The notes under the pieces are model-generated. The model searched no databases. It was not told where the DNA came from and worked only from the letters and a program-made list of their open reading frames with translations. Below, in pieces: positions 50,285 to 60,937 of a stretch of DNA of 64,000 bases. Both the position numbers and the translations under genes were made by a program. The stretch is taken from NCBI GenBank assembly GCA_035551675.1, contig DASZMV010000005.1, forward strand, positions 62,001 to 126,000, in the 5' to 3' direction. Numbering within the stretch: the first letter of the stretch is position 1; every line of letters begins with the position of its first letter. The stretch is from JAFECT01 sp035551675 (GTDB lineage: Bacteria; Pseudomonadota; Alphaproteobacteria; Caulobacterales; Caulobacteraceae).

Positions 50285-51634
50285 ATGAAGAGGATACTGT
50301 CCGTTCTCGCCGCCGCCGTCGTCGCCAGCGGACTGCTGGTGGCCGGCGCGTACGCCGCCAAGCCGGAACCGGCGGTCAAGGGGCCGCCCCCGGAAAGCAT
50401 CAAGAAGGGCATGGAGGGCGCCCCCGCCGCCATCCAGTCCGCAGGCATCACCTGCACGCTCAAGAACGCCGCCTGGGTCGGCGGCGGGAAGAAGACCGTC
50501 GATAAGAAGTCGGTGCCGGTCGACACCTACGAGGTCGCCTGCGGCGAGGGCCCCGGCTATCTGATCCAGAAAATGGCGGACTCGGCCGACGCCTATCCTT
50601 GCATCCAGCTCCGCGCCTCGGCGGGCGCCGGCAACAAGACGCTGCAATGCACCCTGCCCGAGAACCAGGACTACAACGCTCAGATTCAGCCGCTCGTCGA
50701 CCACGCCGGTCTGAGCTGCCACGTCGCGGACGTGATGTTCCTGGGCACCAGCTCGGACCACTTCGGACACTACGAAGTGTCGTGCGGCGATCAGGGCGGC
50801 TACTTCATCACGGTCGACACCAAGGGTGCGCCGACGGGCAATCCGGTCTCGTGCCTGCAGCAAACCACCGACCCGACCAAGTGGCCGTGCAAGCTGACCA
50901 CCAAGGCGCAGGCCGTCGCCGGCATCGCCGCGATGGCGAAGCCGTACGACGAGCAGTGCCAGGCGTCGGACGCCCGCTTCGTGGGCCGCGATACGTCGAG
51001 CAAGTCGGACTATTACGAAGTAGCCTGCAGCAATAAGGCCGGCTTTATGCTGGAAGCGAACGGCGGCAAGGGCGTGCGCGTCCTCGACTGCCTCTCGGCG
51101 CGCAGCATCGGCGGCGGTTGCACCATGACCGACACGACAAAGCTCGCCCAGGCGGCGGGGAGCGGTTTCGCCGCCACCCTGCAGAAGAACGGCGTGCCCT
51201 GCACGGCCACCGACACCAGCATCTACGGCAAGGACAAGCGGACCAACCGCGACATCGTCGAGTTCAAATGTCCGGAACAGCCGTTCGGCGTGGTCGCGGT
51301 GATCCCGGGCGCCGGCTCCACGGGCAAGTTCGATCACTACGATTGCCTCGGCGCGGCCGAACGCGCGCTCGACTGTCAGTTGACGCCGAAGAAGGAACTG
51401 CTGGCCAGGCTGAAGCCGATCCTCGTGGCCATCGGCAAGACCTGCGAGCCGACGGACTTCGCCATGCACGGCCCGGACGACGGCGACGGCGACCTGGTGG
51501 AAGTGAAGTGCGGCGGCGGCCAGCCGGGTTACATCCTCGACCTGCCGCCGGATCGCTCCAAGACGATCAAGACCATCCCGTGCGCCATCGCCGCGCGCGG
51601 CGAAGACAAGTGCACCATCGCGGGCAACACCTGA
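50285..51634 (+). CDS. Exported protein with five four-cysteine repeats
   Basis: 449 residues. ATG 50285 is preferred to 50279 because AGGAGG (50272-50277) is then 7 nt away. Signal peptide KRILSVLAAAVVASGLLVAG. The mature part consists of five ~72-78-residue repeats, each with four Cys in the same order: ..GxxC., YEVxCG.., ..C.., ..xC.L (for instance DTYEVACGEGPGY, GHYEVSCGDQGGY, DYYEVACSNKAGF, VEFKCPEQPFG, LVEVKCGGGQPGY). Twenty Cys in total point to ten disulfides in the periplasm or outside the cell. No family recognised. A strong terminator follows. Confidence 0.82.
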   Translation: MKRILSVLAAAVVASGLLVAGAYAAKPEPAVKGPPPESIKKGMEGAPAAIQSAGITCTLKNAAWVGGGKKTVDKKSVPVDTYEVACGEGPGYLIQKMADSADAYPCIQLRASAGAGNKTLQCTLPENQDYNAQIQPLVDHAGLSCHVADVMFLGTSSDHFGHYEVSCGDQGGYFITVDTKGAPTGNPVSCLQQTTDPTKWPCKLTTKAQAVAGIAAMAKPYDEQCQASDARFVGRDTSSKSDYYEVACSNKAGFMLEANGGKGVRVLDCLSARSIGGGCTMTDTTKLAQAAGSGFAATLQKNGVPCTATDTSIYGKDKRTNRDIVEFKCPEQPFGVVAVIPGAGSTGKFDHYDCLGAAERALDCQLTPKKELLARLKPILVAIGKTCEPTDFAMHGPDDGDGDLVEVKCGGGQPGYILDLPPDRSKTIKTIPCAIAARGEDKCTIAGNT

Positions 51635-51658
51635 TCGCGATCGGAGACGAAACGATTG

Positions 51659-51692
51659 GGCCCGCGGTTCACGCCGCGGGCCTTTTCTTTTT
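51659..51692 (+). terminator. Intrinsic terminator after the cysteine-repeat gene
   Basis: Stem GGCCCGCGG (51659-51667) with CCGCGGGCC (51674-51682), six-base loop, followed by TTTTCTTTTT. The T run is on the plus strand, so it ends the 50285 gene. Confidence 0.9.
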
Positions 51693-51706
51693 CGTGTTTC
51701 TCTTCT

Positions 51707-53044
51707 TCAGGACGCTGCGAGCGTTTCCTGAAAGCGCACCGGTTCGCCGATTGATGGCGCGATGATCTCGTCGTCGCGCATGACCACGCGGCCGCGCACG
51801 ATGGTGGCGACAGGCCAGCCGGTGACGTCCATGCCGTCGAACGGGGTCCAGCCCGAGCGGGTGGCCATGTCGGCGTGTTTCAGCGTGCGCTGGGCTTTCA
51901 GGTCCACCAGGGTCAGGTCGCCGTCCCAGCCCTTGGCCATGCGGCCCTTGCCGGCGATGCCGAACACGCGCTGGGCGCCGGCGGAGGTGAGGTCGACGAA
52001 GCGCTCCAGCGTCAGGCGCCCGTGGGCCACGTGGTTCAGCATGACGGGAACCAGCGTCTGCACGCCCGGCATGCCCGAGGGCGAGGCGGGGTAGACGCGG
52101 GCCTTTTCCTCCAGCGTGTGCGGCGCGTGGTCGGAGCCCAGGACGTCGGCGACGCCCTGCTGAAGGCCGCGCCACAATCCGGCCTGGTGCTCCGCGCCGC
52201 GGATCGGCGGGTTCATCTGCGCCAGACCCTTCAGGCGCTGGTAGGCCTCGGGTGCGGTCAGGGTCAGGTGTTGCGGCGTGAGTTCTACGGTCGCCACGTC
52301 CTTGTGCCGAGCCAGCAGGTCGATCTCCTGCGCGGTGGTTACGTGCAGCACATGGATGCGCTTGCCGGTTTCGTGCGCCATGCGCAGCAGCCGCTCGGTC
52401 GAACGCACCGCCGACTCCGCGTCGCGGACTTCCTCGTGGCTGGTCCAGTCGCCCTCGCGCGCCAGCGAGCGCCGCTCGGCCAAGCGATATTCGTCTTCCG
52501 AGTGGAAGGTCGCGCGGCGATTGACGTGGCGCAGGATCGCCTCGACGCCCGGATCGTCGGGCACCAGCAACGTCCCGGTCGAGGCGCCCATGAACACCTT
52601 CACGCCGCAGCAGCCGGGCAGACGCTCCAGTTCGCCCAGCACGTCGGCGTTCTCGTGCGTGCCGCCGACGTAGAAGGCGTGGTCGCAATGCATGCGCCCG
52701 CGCGCGCGGTTCAGCTTGTCGGCCAGCGCCTCGGGATCGGTGGTGGTCGGCTGGGTGTTGGGCATCTCGAACACCGCCACCACGCCGCCCAGCACCGCGC
52801 CGCGCGATCCGGTCTCGAGATCTTCCTTCCACTCCAGTCCGGGCTCGCGGAAGTGCACCTGGGTGTCGATGACGCCGGGCAATACCGCTAAGCCCGTCGC
52901 ATCCACCACCTCGGCGGCGGACGCCTGGGAGAGGTCGCCGATCTTAGCGAACTTGCCGTCGCGAATGCCGACGTCGGCGATGCCGCGGCCCGCGTGGTTC
53001 ACCACCTCGCCGCCGCGCACGATCAGGTCGAAGGTTTCAGCCAC
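51707..53044 (-). CDS. pyrC: Dihydroorotase family amidohydrolase (first metal His replaced by Gln)
   Basis: 445 residues, cyclic amidohydrolase type I. Metal-site pieces: TQVHFREPG (usual HxHFREPG has His where Gln stands), carbamylated-Lys region VKVFMGASTGTLL, HSEDEYRL, HVLHVTTAQE and GSDHAPHTLEE. Dihydroorotase makes dihydroorotate in pyrimidine synthesis. The single His-to-Gln change at the first metal ligand is in the sequence; whether this copy is catalytic or a structural PyrC partner cannot be told. Its start overlaps the GT9 stop by 8 bp. Confidence 0.82.
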   Translation of the reverse strand: MAETFDLIVRGGEVVNHAGRGIADVGIRDGKFAKIGDLSQASAAEVVDATGLAVLPGVIDTQVHFREPGLEWKEDLETGSRGAVLGGVVAVFEMPNTQPTTTDPEALADKLNRARGRMHCDHAFYVGGTHENADVLGELERLPGCCGVKVFMGASTGTLLVPDDPGVEAILRHVNRRATFHSEDEYRLAERRSLAREGDWTSHEEVRDAESAVRSTERLLRMAHETGKRIHVLHVTTAQEIDLLARHKDVATVELTPQHLTLTAPEAYQRLKGLAQMNPPIRGAEHQAGLWRGLQQGVADVLGSDHAPHTLEEKARVYPASPSGMPGVQTLVPVMLNHVAHGRLTLERFVDLTSAGAQRVFGIAGKGRMAKGWDGDLTLVDLKAQRTLKHADMATRSGWTPFDGMDVTGWPVATIVRGRVVMRDDEIIAPSIGEPVRFQETLAAS

Positions 53045-54020
53045 CGCGCGGCTCCGTGTCGGCCAACAGGGTCAGGGCGGCGTTCAACACCGTCTCGACC
53101 GGCAGGTCCAGCATGTGATTGAGCGCCTGGCTGAGCGTGGGATCCGCCGCCAGGAAATGTTCATAGGCGCGCGGGCCGCGCACCGCACGCGCATCCGGTC
53201 CCCAGGGACCGCGGCGACGCTCGTCCGACGGCCCGAACAGGCCCAGCGTCGGCACGCCCGCCGCGGCGGCCACGTGCATCAGGGGGGTGTCATTGCCGAT
53301 GAACAAGCGCGCGCGCTTGAGACACGCGAAGGTGGTCAGGAGATCGCCCTTGCCGGTCAGGTCGATCACCCGCTCGCGCGGCAGGGCGGCGCGCACCGTA
53401 TGCGCCGCGTCCCGGTCGCCCTCGCCGCCGACGATCAAGAGCCGGCCGCCCTCGAGGGGACCATCCGGGCCGAGCAGCCGCGCCGTGACCTCATTGAAGC
53501 GTTCTGCCGGCCAGGTCTTTCCCACCCAGTCGGCCCCCGGCCCCAGGGCGAGGATCGGGCCGTCGTGGCCGAGCAGCTCGTCGGCGCGCTGTTCCGTCTC
53601 GGAACTGACGAACAAGTAGGGCGCGGGCGGATCGTCCTCGAGCTTCAGGGCGCGGGCGGCGTCCTCGACCACGTGGGGGACGTGCTCGGGCGTGACCGTG
53701 CGTTGATAGACCACGCGCTTCTTGGCGCTGAGGAAGCCGGGCAGCGACGAGCCCCGGCCGTCGACCACCAGCCCCCAGCGGCGGCCGCGCACCTGGCTCC
53801 AGACCGGCAGCAGTTTCAAGCCCTTGCGCCCGCGGCGACCGCGCACGAACCGGTCGAGCCGGGGCATGTCGCGGAACAGGGCGTCGAGCTTCGAATCGCC
53901 TGCGATGGTGAAGCGGGCGTTGGGAATCTCGTCGTAGAGGCGCTTGATCACCCCGGACCAGAGCACCGCGTCCCCCACGCTATCGGGGACGATGACGAGA
54001 ATCGGAAAGGCGCCGGACAT
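53037..54020 (-). CDS. Glycosyltransferase family 9 (heptosyltransferase-like)
   Basis: 327 residues. GT-B fold of LPS heptosyltransferases: N-terminal VIVPDSVGDAVLWSGVIKRL, the C-terminal ALGPGADWVGKTWPAERF and FIGNDTPLMHVAAAAGVPTL with LFGPSDER. It probably adds a sugar to lipopolysaccharide or a similar glycan at the inner membrane; the sugar is unknown. Operon with the dihydroorotase gene. Confidence 0.88.
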   Translation of the reverse strand: MSGAFPILVIVPDSVGDAVLWSGVIKRLYDEIPNARFTIAGDSKLDALFRDMPRLDRFVRGRRGRKGLKLLPVWSQVRGRRWGLVVDGRGSSLPGFLSAKKRVVYQRTVTPEHVPHVVEDAARALKLEDDPPAPYLFVSSETEQRADELLGHDGPILALGPGADWVGKTWPAERFNEVTARLLGPDGPLEGGRLLIVGGEGDRDAAHTVRAALPRERVIDLTGKGDLLTTFACLKRARLFIGNDTPLMHVAAAAGVPTLGLFGPSDERRRGPWGPDARAVRGPRAYEHFLAADPTLSQALNHMLDLPVETVLNAALTLLADTEPRGG

Positions 54021-54056
54021 CGGGCGCTTATAGCGGCTCGGGCCCGCCGTGACTAA

Positions 54057-54878
54057 ATGCGCGTCATGAGCGCCAGCGTCGCACGCCTTAGAAACAGAGC
54101 CCTGGTCCAGGTCGCCGGCCCGGACGCCGCCGCGTTCCTGCAGGGGCTCTTGACCTGCGACGTGGAGGGACTGGCGCCGGGCGCGCTCGGCTTCGGCGCG
54201 CTGCTGACGCCCCAGGGCAAGTTCCTGTTCGACCTGTTCCTGCGAAGAAACGAGGGACTCGGCGGCGAAAGCCTGCTGCTCGACGTGGAAGCGGACCGTC
54301 GCGACGCCTTCATCCAGCGCCTGTCCCCCTATCGCCTGCGCGCGAAGGTGGAGATCGCTCCCGCCGAGGGCGGCGTCTGGGCCCGCTGGGGCGGCGGCGA
54401 AGCCTCACCGGCCTGGGTCGGCGATCCGCGCCTGCCGGCGCTCGGCGAGCGTGCCTATGGCGACGCGCCGCAGGCCGAGACCGCGAGCGCGGACGACTAC
54501 GACGCGTGGCGGCTTTCGCTCGGCGTCCCCAACCCGACGCGCGACTGCACCGTCGACAAGACCTTTCCCATCGAGGCCGACTTCGACCTTCTGCACGGCA
54601 TCGACTTCCAGAAGGGTTGCTTCGTCGGTCAGGAGACGACCTCGCGCATGAAGCGACGCGGCCAGATCCGCTCGCGCACCGTGCCGATCGTCTTCGACGG
54701 CGCGGCGCCGGCGCCGGGGTCGGAGGTGCTCGCCGGCGAGCTGCGCGCGGGCGAAGTGCTGTCGGGCCGCGAGGGCCGTGCGCTGGCGCTGGTGCGTCTC
54801 GATCGCGTCGAGGGCGCGGCGCTCACCGTCGACGGTCGCGCGGTGCGCATCGACAGGCCCGACTGGATGACGGGCTAA
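54057..54878 (+). CDS. ygfZ: Folate-binding Fe-S cluster assembly protein YgfZ
   Basis: 273 residues (270 if ATG 54066). GcvT-like fold. The family signature KGCFVGQETTSRM is present near residue 190. YgfZ/IBA57 proteins use tetrahydrofolate in the maturation of some 4Fe-4S enzymes. Start at 54057 or 54066; the second fits MSASVARLRNRAL better. Its 3' end overlaps the convergent acyltransferase by 4 bp. Confidence 0.9.
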   Translation: MRVMSASVARLRNRALVQVAGPDAAAFLQGLLTCDVEGLAPGALGFGALLTPQGKFLFDLFLRRNEGLGGESLLLDVEADRRDAFIQRLSPYRLRAKVEIAPAEGGVWARWGGGEASPAWVGDPRLPALGERAYGDAPQAETASADDYDAWRLSLGVPNPTRDCTVDKTFPIEADFDLLHGIDFQKGCFVGQETTSRMKRRGQIRSRTVPIVFDGAAPAPGSEVLAGELRAGEVLSGREGRALALVRLDRVEGAALTVDGRAVRIDRPDWMTG

Positions 54879-55933
54879 CGGCCGGCGAAGCCCGGCATGC
54901 CGCGGCCGACGCCGTTCAGCCAATAGAGCGTCGGCTTCTCGAACACTTGCCGCACGATCAGGCCGGCGGCGACGGCGCCGACCATCGCCTCCGGCACGAA
55001 CATCCAGGCGCTGTCCAGCGGGCCGAGCCGCGCCAAGGTTTCGATCACCAGCGGGTGGCAGAGATAGATCGAGAAGGACGCGTCGCCGAGCCACTTCAGC
55101 GGCAGGATGTTGGGCAGGCCGCTCTTGGCCTCGAAGTCGACGGCGCCGGTGACCAGAATCACCGCGGGCACGCCCCAGAACAGCGGTCGCCAGTCGTAGT
55201 CGCGGTAGTCGATCGACTGCAGGTAAACCAGCGCCGCGAAGGCCACCACCATCAGGCTTAGCCCGCGCCGGTGCGATCCGAGCCGGCCCGAGCGCCACAT
55301 GGCGCCCAGCAGCACGCCGCCCAGGAACTCGAGCATCAACGGATTGGCGAGCAGCACCGACGCCCATTTCGACAGCGAGCCGGCGATGGTGATAGTCATC
55401 AGCGCTATGGCGAGAAAGAGCAGCCGCCGACGCGCCGGCGCGAACAACAGCGCGATGGCGAACAGGATGTAGAAAGCCGCCTCGTAGCACAGCGTCCAGC
55501 CCGGTTTCAGCAGCGGGAACGCATCGCCCGCCGGGTCGAGGTGCGGGATCAAGAGCATCGACAGCAGCAGATTTCCGGTGCTCAACCGGATGTCCTGGAA
55601 TACGCCGGGAAGCGTCAGCGCGAGCGCGGCGGCGACGAGGGTGAACAGCCAGTACGGAGGCAGGATGCGCACCGCGCGCCGGCGCAGGAACTCCAGAGGC
55701 TTAGGTGGGTCGCGATCGGTGGTCACCCACATCACGAAGCCGGAGATGACGAAGAACACGTCGACGCCGGCCGCGCCGGTGGGAAAGTCCGTCGCGGTCA
55801 GACCGTAGACATTGGTCCACTGAAAGGCGTGGAAACACACCACCGCCAGGGCCGCGACGCCGCGCAGGTACTGGATCGAGCGGAACGTCGGATCGCGCGG
55901 CGCCGCCGCCGTGGTGGCGGCCTCAACGCTCAT
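54875..55933 (-). CDS. Acyltransferase 3 family membrane protein
   Basis: 352 residues, about ten membrane segments. N-terminal IQYLRGVAALAVVCFHAF with the catalytic His, GVDVFFVISGFVMWVTT and the RRAVRILPPYWLFT motif. The family O-acetylates surface polysaccharides or other exported molecules. The target is unknown. It is 6 bp upstream of, and probably co-transcribed with, nothing else; the next gene on its strand (55940-56737) reads into it. Confidence 0.88.
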   Translation of the reverse strand: MSVEAATTAAAPRDPTFRSIQYLRGVAALAVVCFHAFQWTNVYGLTATDFPTGAAGVDVFFVISGFVMWVTTDRDPPKPLEFLRRRAVRILPPYWLFTLVAAALALTLPGVFQDIRLSTGNLLLSMLLIPHLDPAGDAFPLLKPGWTLCYEAAFYILFAIALLFAPARRRLLFLAIALMTITIAGSLSKWASVLLANPLMLEFLGGVLLGAMWRSGRLGSHRRGLSLMVVAFAALVYLQSIDYRDYDWRPLFWGVPAVILVTGAVDFEAKSGLPNILPLKWLGDASFSIYLCHPLVIETLARLGPLDSAWMFVPEAMVGAVAAGLIVRQVFEKPTLYWLNGVGRGMPGFAGR

Positions 55934-55939
55934 CGGGTT

Positions 55940-56737
55940 TCACTTGCATTCCGGCTGGTTCGGGTCGCCGTCGACCAGGCGCAGGTCGCTGATCTCGATC
56001 TCGGCGAAGGGATAGGGCCAATTTTCGAAGCTGGGCTTGCCCGACATCACCTGGCAGACGTCGGTAGGCTCGACGGTGTCGCCCATCTTCAGCATGTGCG
56101 CCCGATACTCCAGTTTACGCCCGTAGCCGTTCTCGATGTACAGCAGCATCCAGGTCGTGCCCGGTACCTGTTTGAAGGTGAAGCGGATGGTGTCCTTGTC
56201 CAGCGGCGCACGGTCGGGAAGGTCGCCGCCGTTCTGGCGCGCCGGGTCCAGGCGCACGGGCTGCGGCGGCATCACCGTGCCGTAGGGCACGCCTTCCTGA
56301 GGCGGGTGCGCCGACTTCGCCATCGCCGTCACCTGATCTTCGGCGGCGACTTCGAGACGCGACGGAGGTACGTCCGCGGCCATGCTGTGGCTGAGGATCA
56401 CCGCGTTCGGCTGGCCATGGTCGTCGAGGCGCAGCACGACGCTCTCATTGGGGACGAGCGCGATACGCCGGTCGTCGCCCTGGCCCACGATGAACTCGGC
56501 GGGCTTGTCGACCTTCAGATGCCAGGTCCCGCCGTTCGGCATCAGCAGATCCACCGAACGCGCGTAGCGGCAATCCGGGCGGGTGTCGCAATGCTCCGGC
56601 GGCGCGTCTTCCTTGGCGACGACGATCTGCGGCGCGCCCGATGTCAGGGCCCCCGATGTCAGGGCCCCCGGTGTCAGGGCCCCCGATGTCAGGGCCCCCG
56701 ATGTCAGGGCCAGCGTGATCAGGGCGATGGCAAGCAT
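55940..56737 (-). CDS. Exported protein of unknown function with tandem repeat in the leader
   Basis: 265 residues. N-terminus MLAIALITLALT is followed by five SGALT/PGALT pentapeptides (coded by the 15-bp repeat at 56640-56714), then APQIVVAKEDAPPEHCD. The repeats lie just after the hydrophobic core, so their number sets leader length. The mature part (CRYARSVDLLMPNGGTWHLK, QVPGTTWMLLYIENGYG, EIEISDLRLVDG) is beta-rich. Three Cys are visible. Not recognised. It ends 6 bp before the acyltransferase start. Confidence 0.72.
   Translation of the reverse strand: MLAIALITLALTSGALTSGALTPGALTSGALTSGAPQIVVAKEDAPPEHCDTRPDCRYARSVDLLMPNGGTWHLKVDKPAEFIVGQGDDRRIALVPNESVVLRLDDHGQPNAVILSHSMAADVPPSRLEVAAEDQVTAMAKSAHPPQEGVPYGTVMPPQPVRLDPARQNGGDLPDRAPLDKDTIRFTFKQVPGTTWMLLYIENGYGRKLEYRAHMLKMGDTVEPTDVCQVMSGKPSFENWPYPFAEIEISDLRLVDGDPNQPECK
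56640..56714. repeat. Five 15-bp tandem units in an exported-protein leader
   Basis: Units GATGTCAGGGCCCCC at 56640, 56655, 56670 (one change), 56685 and 56700 (ending CAGC). Being a multiple of three, copy changes keep the frame and add or remove five residues after the signal core. Confidence 0.9.
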
Positions 56738-56819
56738 GCGGTCCTCCCCGGACGACCCAGGGGAAACCGTTACGGTTGCGATGGCAAGCGCGAACTCGCG
56801 CCCCGGGACTGCGCGGCGG

Positions 56820-57848
56820 TCAGGCCGGAATACCCACCCGCTCGGACCAGGTTGGCGTGGGCAGGCCTTTGCCGCGCAGGAATTCGGGATTGAACAGCTT
56901 AGAGGCGTAGCGTGCGCCGGGATCGCACAGCGGGGTCACGATAATCTTGCCCGGGCCGAGCTCCCGCGCGAGGCGGATGGCGCCGGCGATGTTCACCCCG
57001 CTCGAACCGCCGAGCGAAAGACCTTCCTCGCGCACCAGGTCGAACAGGATCGGCAACAAATCCGCATCCTCGACGCGCCACGCGTGATCGGGCTGGAAGC
57101 CTTCCAGGTTGCCGGTAATGCGCGACACGCCGATCCCCTCGGTGATCGAGGAGCCTTCGGCCTTCATTTCGCCGGTGGTGTAGAAGTTGGAGAGCCCGGC
57201 GCCGGCTGGGTCGGCGAGTGCGAGCTGGATGTCGGGATCGCGCTCTTTCAGAAAGGTCCCGACGCCGACCAGGGTCCCGCCGCTGCCCACCGCCGAGACG
57301 AAGCCGTCGATGCGCCCGCCGGTCTGCTCCCAGATCTCCGGCCCGGTCGCGGTATAGTGCGCGCGCCGGTTCGCCTGGTTGTCGAACTGGTCGGTGTAGT
57401 AGGCCCCGTTCGGTTCGCTGTCGTCGAGCTCTTCCGCCAGCGTGCGCGAATAGTGCACGAAGTGGTTGGGGCTGGAGAACGGCGCGGCGTCGACCTCGAC
57501 CAGCCGCGCGCCGAGCGTGCGCACCGCCGCCTTCTTCTCCTCGGTCTGGGTGCGCGGCATGACGATCACCACCGGGTGACCGAGCGCTGCGCCCACCAGC
57601 GCGAGCCCGATGCCGGTGTTGCCGGCGGTGCCCTCGACGATGGTTCCGCCGGGGCGCAGCGCGCCGCGTTCGCGCGCGTCCAGCACCATGCCCAGCGCCG
57701 CCCGGTCCTTGATCGACTGTCCGGGGTTCAGATACTCGGCCTTGCCCAGGATGGTGCAGCCGGTCAGCTCCGACGCCTTACGAAGTTTGATCAGGGGGGT
57801 GTTGCCGATCAGGTCGATGACGCTGTCGGCGGGTATCGGGTCGGCCAT
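56820..57848 (-). CDS. cysK: Cysteine synthase (O-acetylserine sulfhydrylase)
   Basis: Joins sulfide with O-acetylserine to form cysteine, PLP-dependent. 342 residues from ATG 57848. PLP Lys in LNPGQSIKDRAA; substrate loop EGTAGNTGIGLA; phosphate-binding Gly loop VSAVGSGGTLVGVG; C-terminal SLGGSSGVNIAGAI. Starts at 57872 (overlapping the cysH stop, ATGA) or 57902 are also possible. Last gene of the sulfate assimilation run. Confidence 0.92.
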   Translation of the reverse strand: MADPIPADSVIDLIGNTPLIKLRKASELTGCTILGKAEYLNPGQSIKDRAALGMVLDARERGALRPGGTIVEGTAGNTGIGLALVGAALGHPVVIVMPRTQTEEKKAAVRTLGARLVEVDAAPFSSPNHFVHYSRTLAEELDDSEPNGAYYTDQFDNQANRRAHYTATGPEIWEQTGGRIDGFVSAVGSGGTLVGVGTFLKERDPDIQLALADPAGAGLSNFYTTGEMKAEGSSITEGIGVSRITGNLEGFQPDHAWRVEDADLLPILFDLVREEGLSLGGSSGVNIAGAIRLARELGPGKIIVTPLCDPGARYASKLFNPEFLRGKGLPTPTWSERVGIPA

Positions 57849-57868
57849 GGGGAACCTCGCGGGCGCGG

Positions 57869-59009
57869 TCATGAGGCGCGCCGCTCTGCCGCCGCGACCC
57901 ACCGATCAGGCATGTGGATGCCGCACTCGGATTTTGCGAGTCCCTTCCAGCGTCCCGCGCGCACGTTTTCTTCGTCCGACGAGGGCTGGGTGCAGGGCCA
58001 GCAGCCCACCGAGCGATAACCGCCCTGGGTCAGGGGATGGCGCGGCAAGCCATAGGCCTCGAAGTGCGCCTCGATCGCCTCGGCGCTCCAGTTGGCCAGG
58101 GGATTGACCCGGATCTGGGCGCCCACCGCCTCGAACACCGGCAGGCGCAGGCGTGAACCGCCGTGGAAGCGCTTGCGGCCGGTGATCAGGACATCGAACT
58201 GGGGCGAAACCGCCGCCAGGGGTTCGACCTTGCGCAGCGCGCAGCAGGCGTCCGGATCGGTGCGCCACAGGTCGCCGCGCGCATCGCGTTCGGCGGCGTT
58301 CTTCGGTTCGAGGTTGCGCAGGTCGGTGAGACCCAGGTGCCGGGTCAGGCGGTCGCGATATTCCAGCGTCGGCACGAAGTGGCGGTCGGTGTCGAGAAAC
58401 AGCACCGGGGTCGTGCGATCCACGCTCGCCACCACATGCAGCCCGACCGCCGCCTCGGTTCCGAATGACGACAGCACCGCCACGCGGCCGGGAAAGCGCG
58501 ACATCGCCGCGCGCACGATCTCCTTGGCCGAGGCGTCGCGATACTGCGCGTTCAGTTCGGCCGCGAGCGTCGCGGCCTCCGCCGCCCTGCGCGCCGCATC
58601 GCGCTGGGCCCAGACCGTCGAAGCGCCGTCGGCGGCCGGCTGATAGGCGGCGCTGAAGCTCTCCAGTGCTCGCGTCCAGTCCGTCTGCGCGGCGCCCAGC
58701 GGCAGGTCCACCGCGTCGAAACCGCAGCGCGCCAGCATCGGCGCGTGGTCGGGGATCAGTTCGCCCGCCGCGACCAGTTCGCCCGCGAAGCCGCGCTCGC
58801 GCAGCATCTGGCCCAGCGAAAAACCGCGACCGTCCTTGAAGCCCGAGAACGCGACCGCGATTCGACCGATGAGGTTCAGTCGCGGCCAAAGCGCCTCGAC
58901 ATCAGCTTCGGGCGCCACGCGCACGCGGATTTCGCGGCGCGGCGTCTCGTTCAACGCCGCCTCGACGCCGTCGATGGAGAACGCCGCCCACGGCGCCGTA
59001 GCGCCGGGA

Positions 59010-59023
<14 letters not shown>
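57869..59023 (-). CDS. cysH: DUF934-CysH fusion: adenylyl-sulfate reductase with N-terminal DUF934 domain
   Basis: 384 residues. The first ~140 residues match DUF934 (VAFSGFKDGRGFSLGQML, AGELIPDHAPMLARCGF, ending FSAAYQP). The remainder is CysH: VAVLSSFGTEAAVGLHVVA, PVLFLDTDRHFVPTLEYRD, then DPDACCALRKVEPL and YRSVGCWPCTQP with the four Fe-S Cys (CC...C..C) of APS reductases, ending ECGIHM. APS/PAPS reduction yields sulfite for CysI. In most relatives DUF934 and CysH are separate genes. Start ATG 59023 overlaps the cysI end by 14 bp; a longer reading is noise. Confidence 0.9.
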
Positions 59024-60664
<1,641 letters not shown>

Positions 60665-60665
<1 letters not shown>

Positions 60666-60937
60666 CAATCGGACCTTAGGCTGTGGCCCGCGGTGGGGCC
60701 GCCGGCGCGGATGGTCTCGCGCAGGCGTTCCCGTTTCTCCACCGAGGCTTGGGCGTCGACCTCGACCAGATAAGGCGCGACCAAGAGACCCGCATCGTCC
60801 TCGGCGACCGCGAGCGCCCCCTCCGCGGTGGCGGCGTCCAGAAGCGCCGCACTGTCGAAGTCGAGCGTCCACACGTCGTGGTCGCCCAGCCAGACGACGG
60901 CGCCGTCGGTCAGACGGTTGGCGGTGAGAACCTTCAT
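60665..60937 (-). CDS. DUF2849 family protein
   Basis: 90 residues, starting MKVLTANRLTDGAVVWLGDH and containing the conserved VAPYLVEV. DUF2849 genes sit between cysG and cysI in many alphaproteobacteria, so a role in sulfite reduction is likely but unproven. No Cys, signal peptide or membrane segment. Overlaps cysG stop by 4 bp at its start. Confidence 0.87.
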
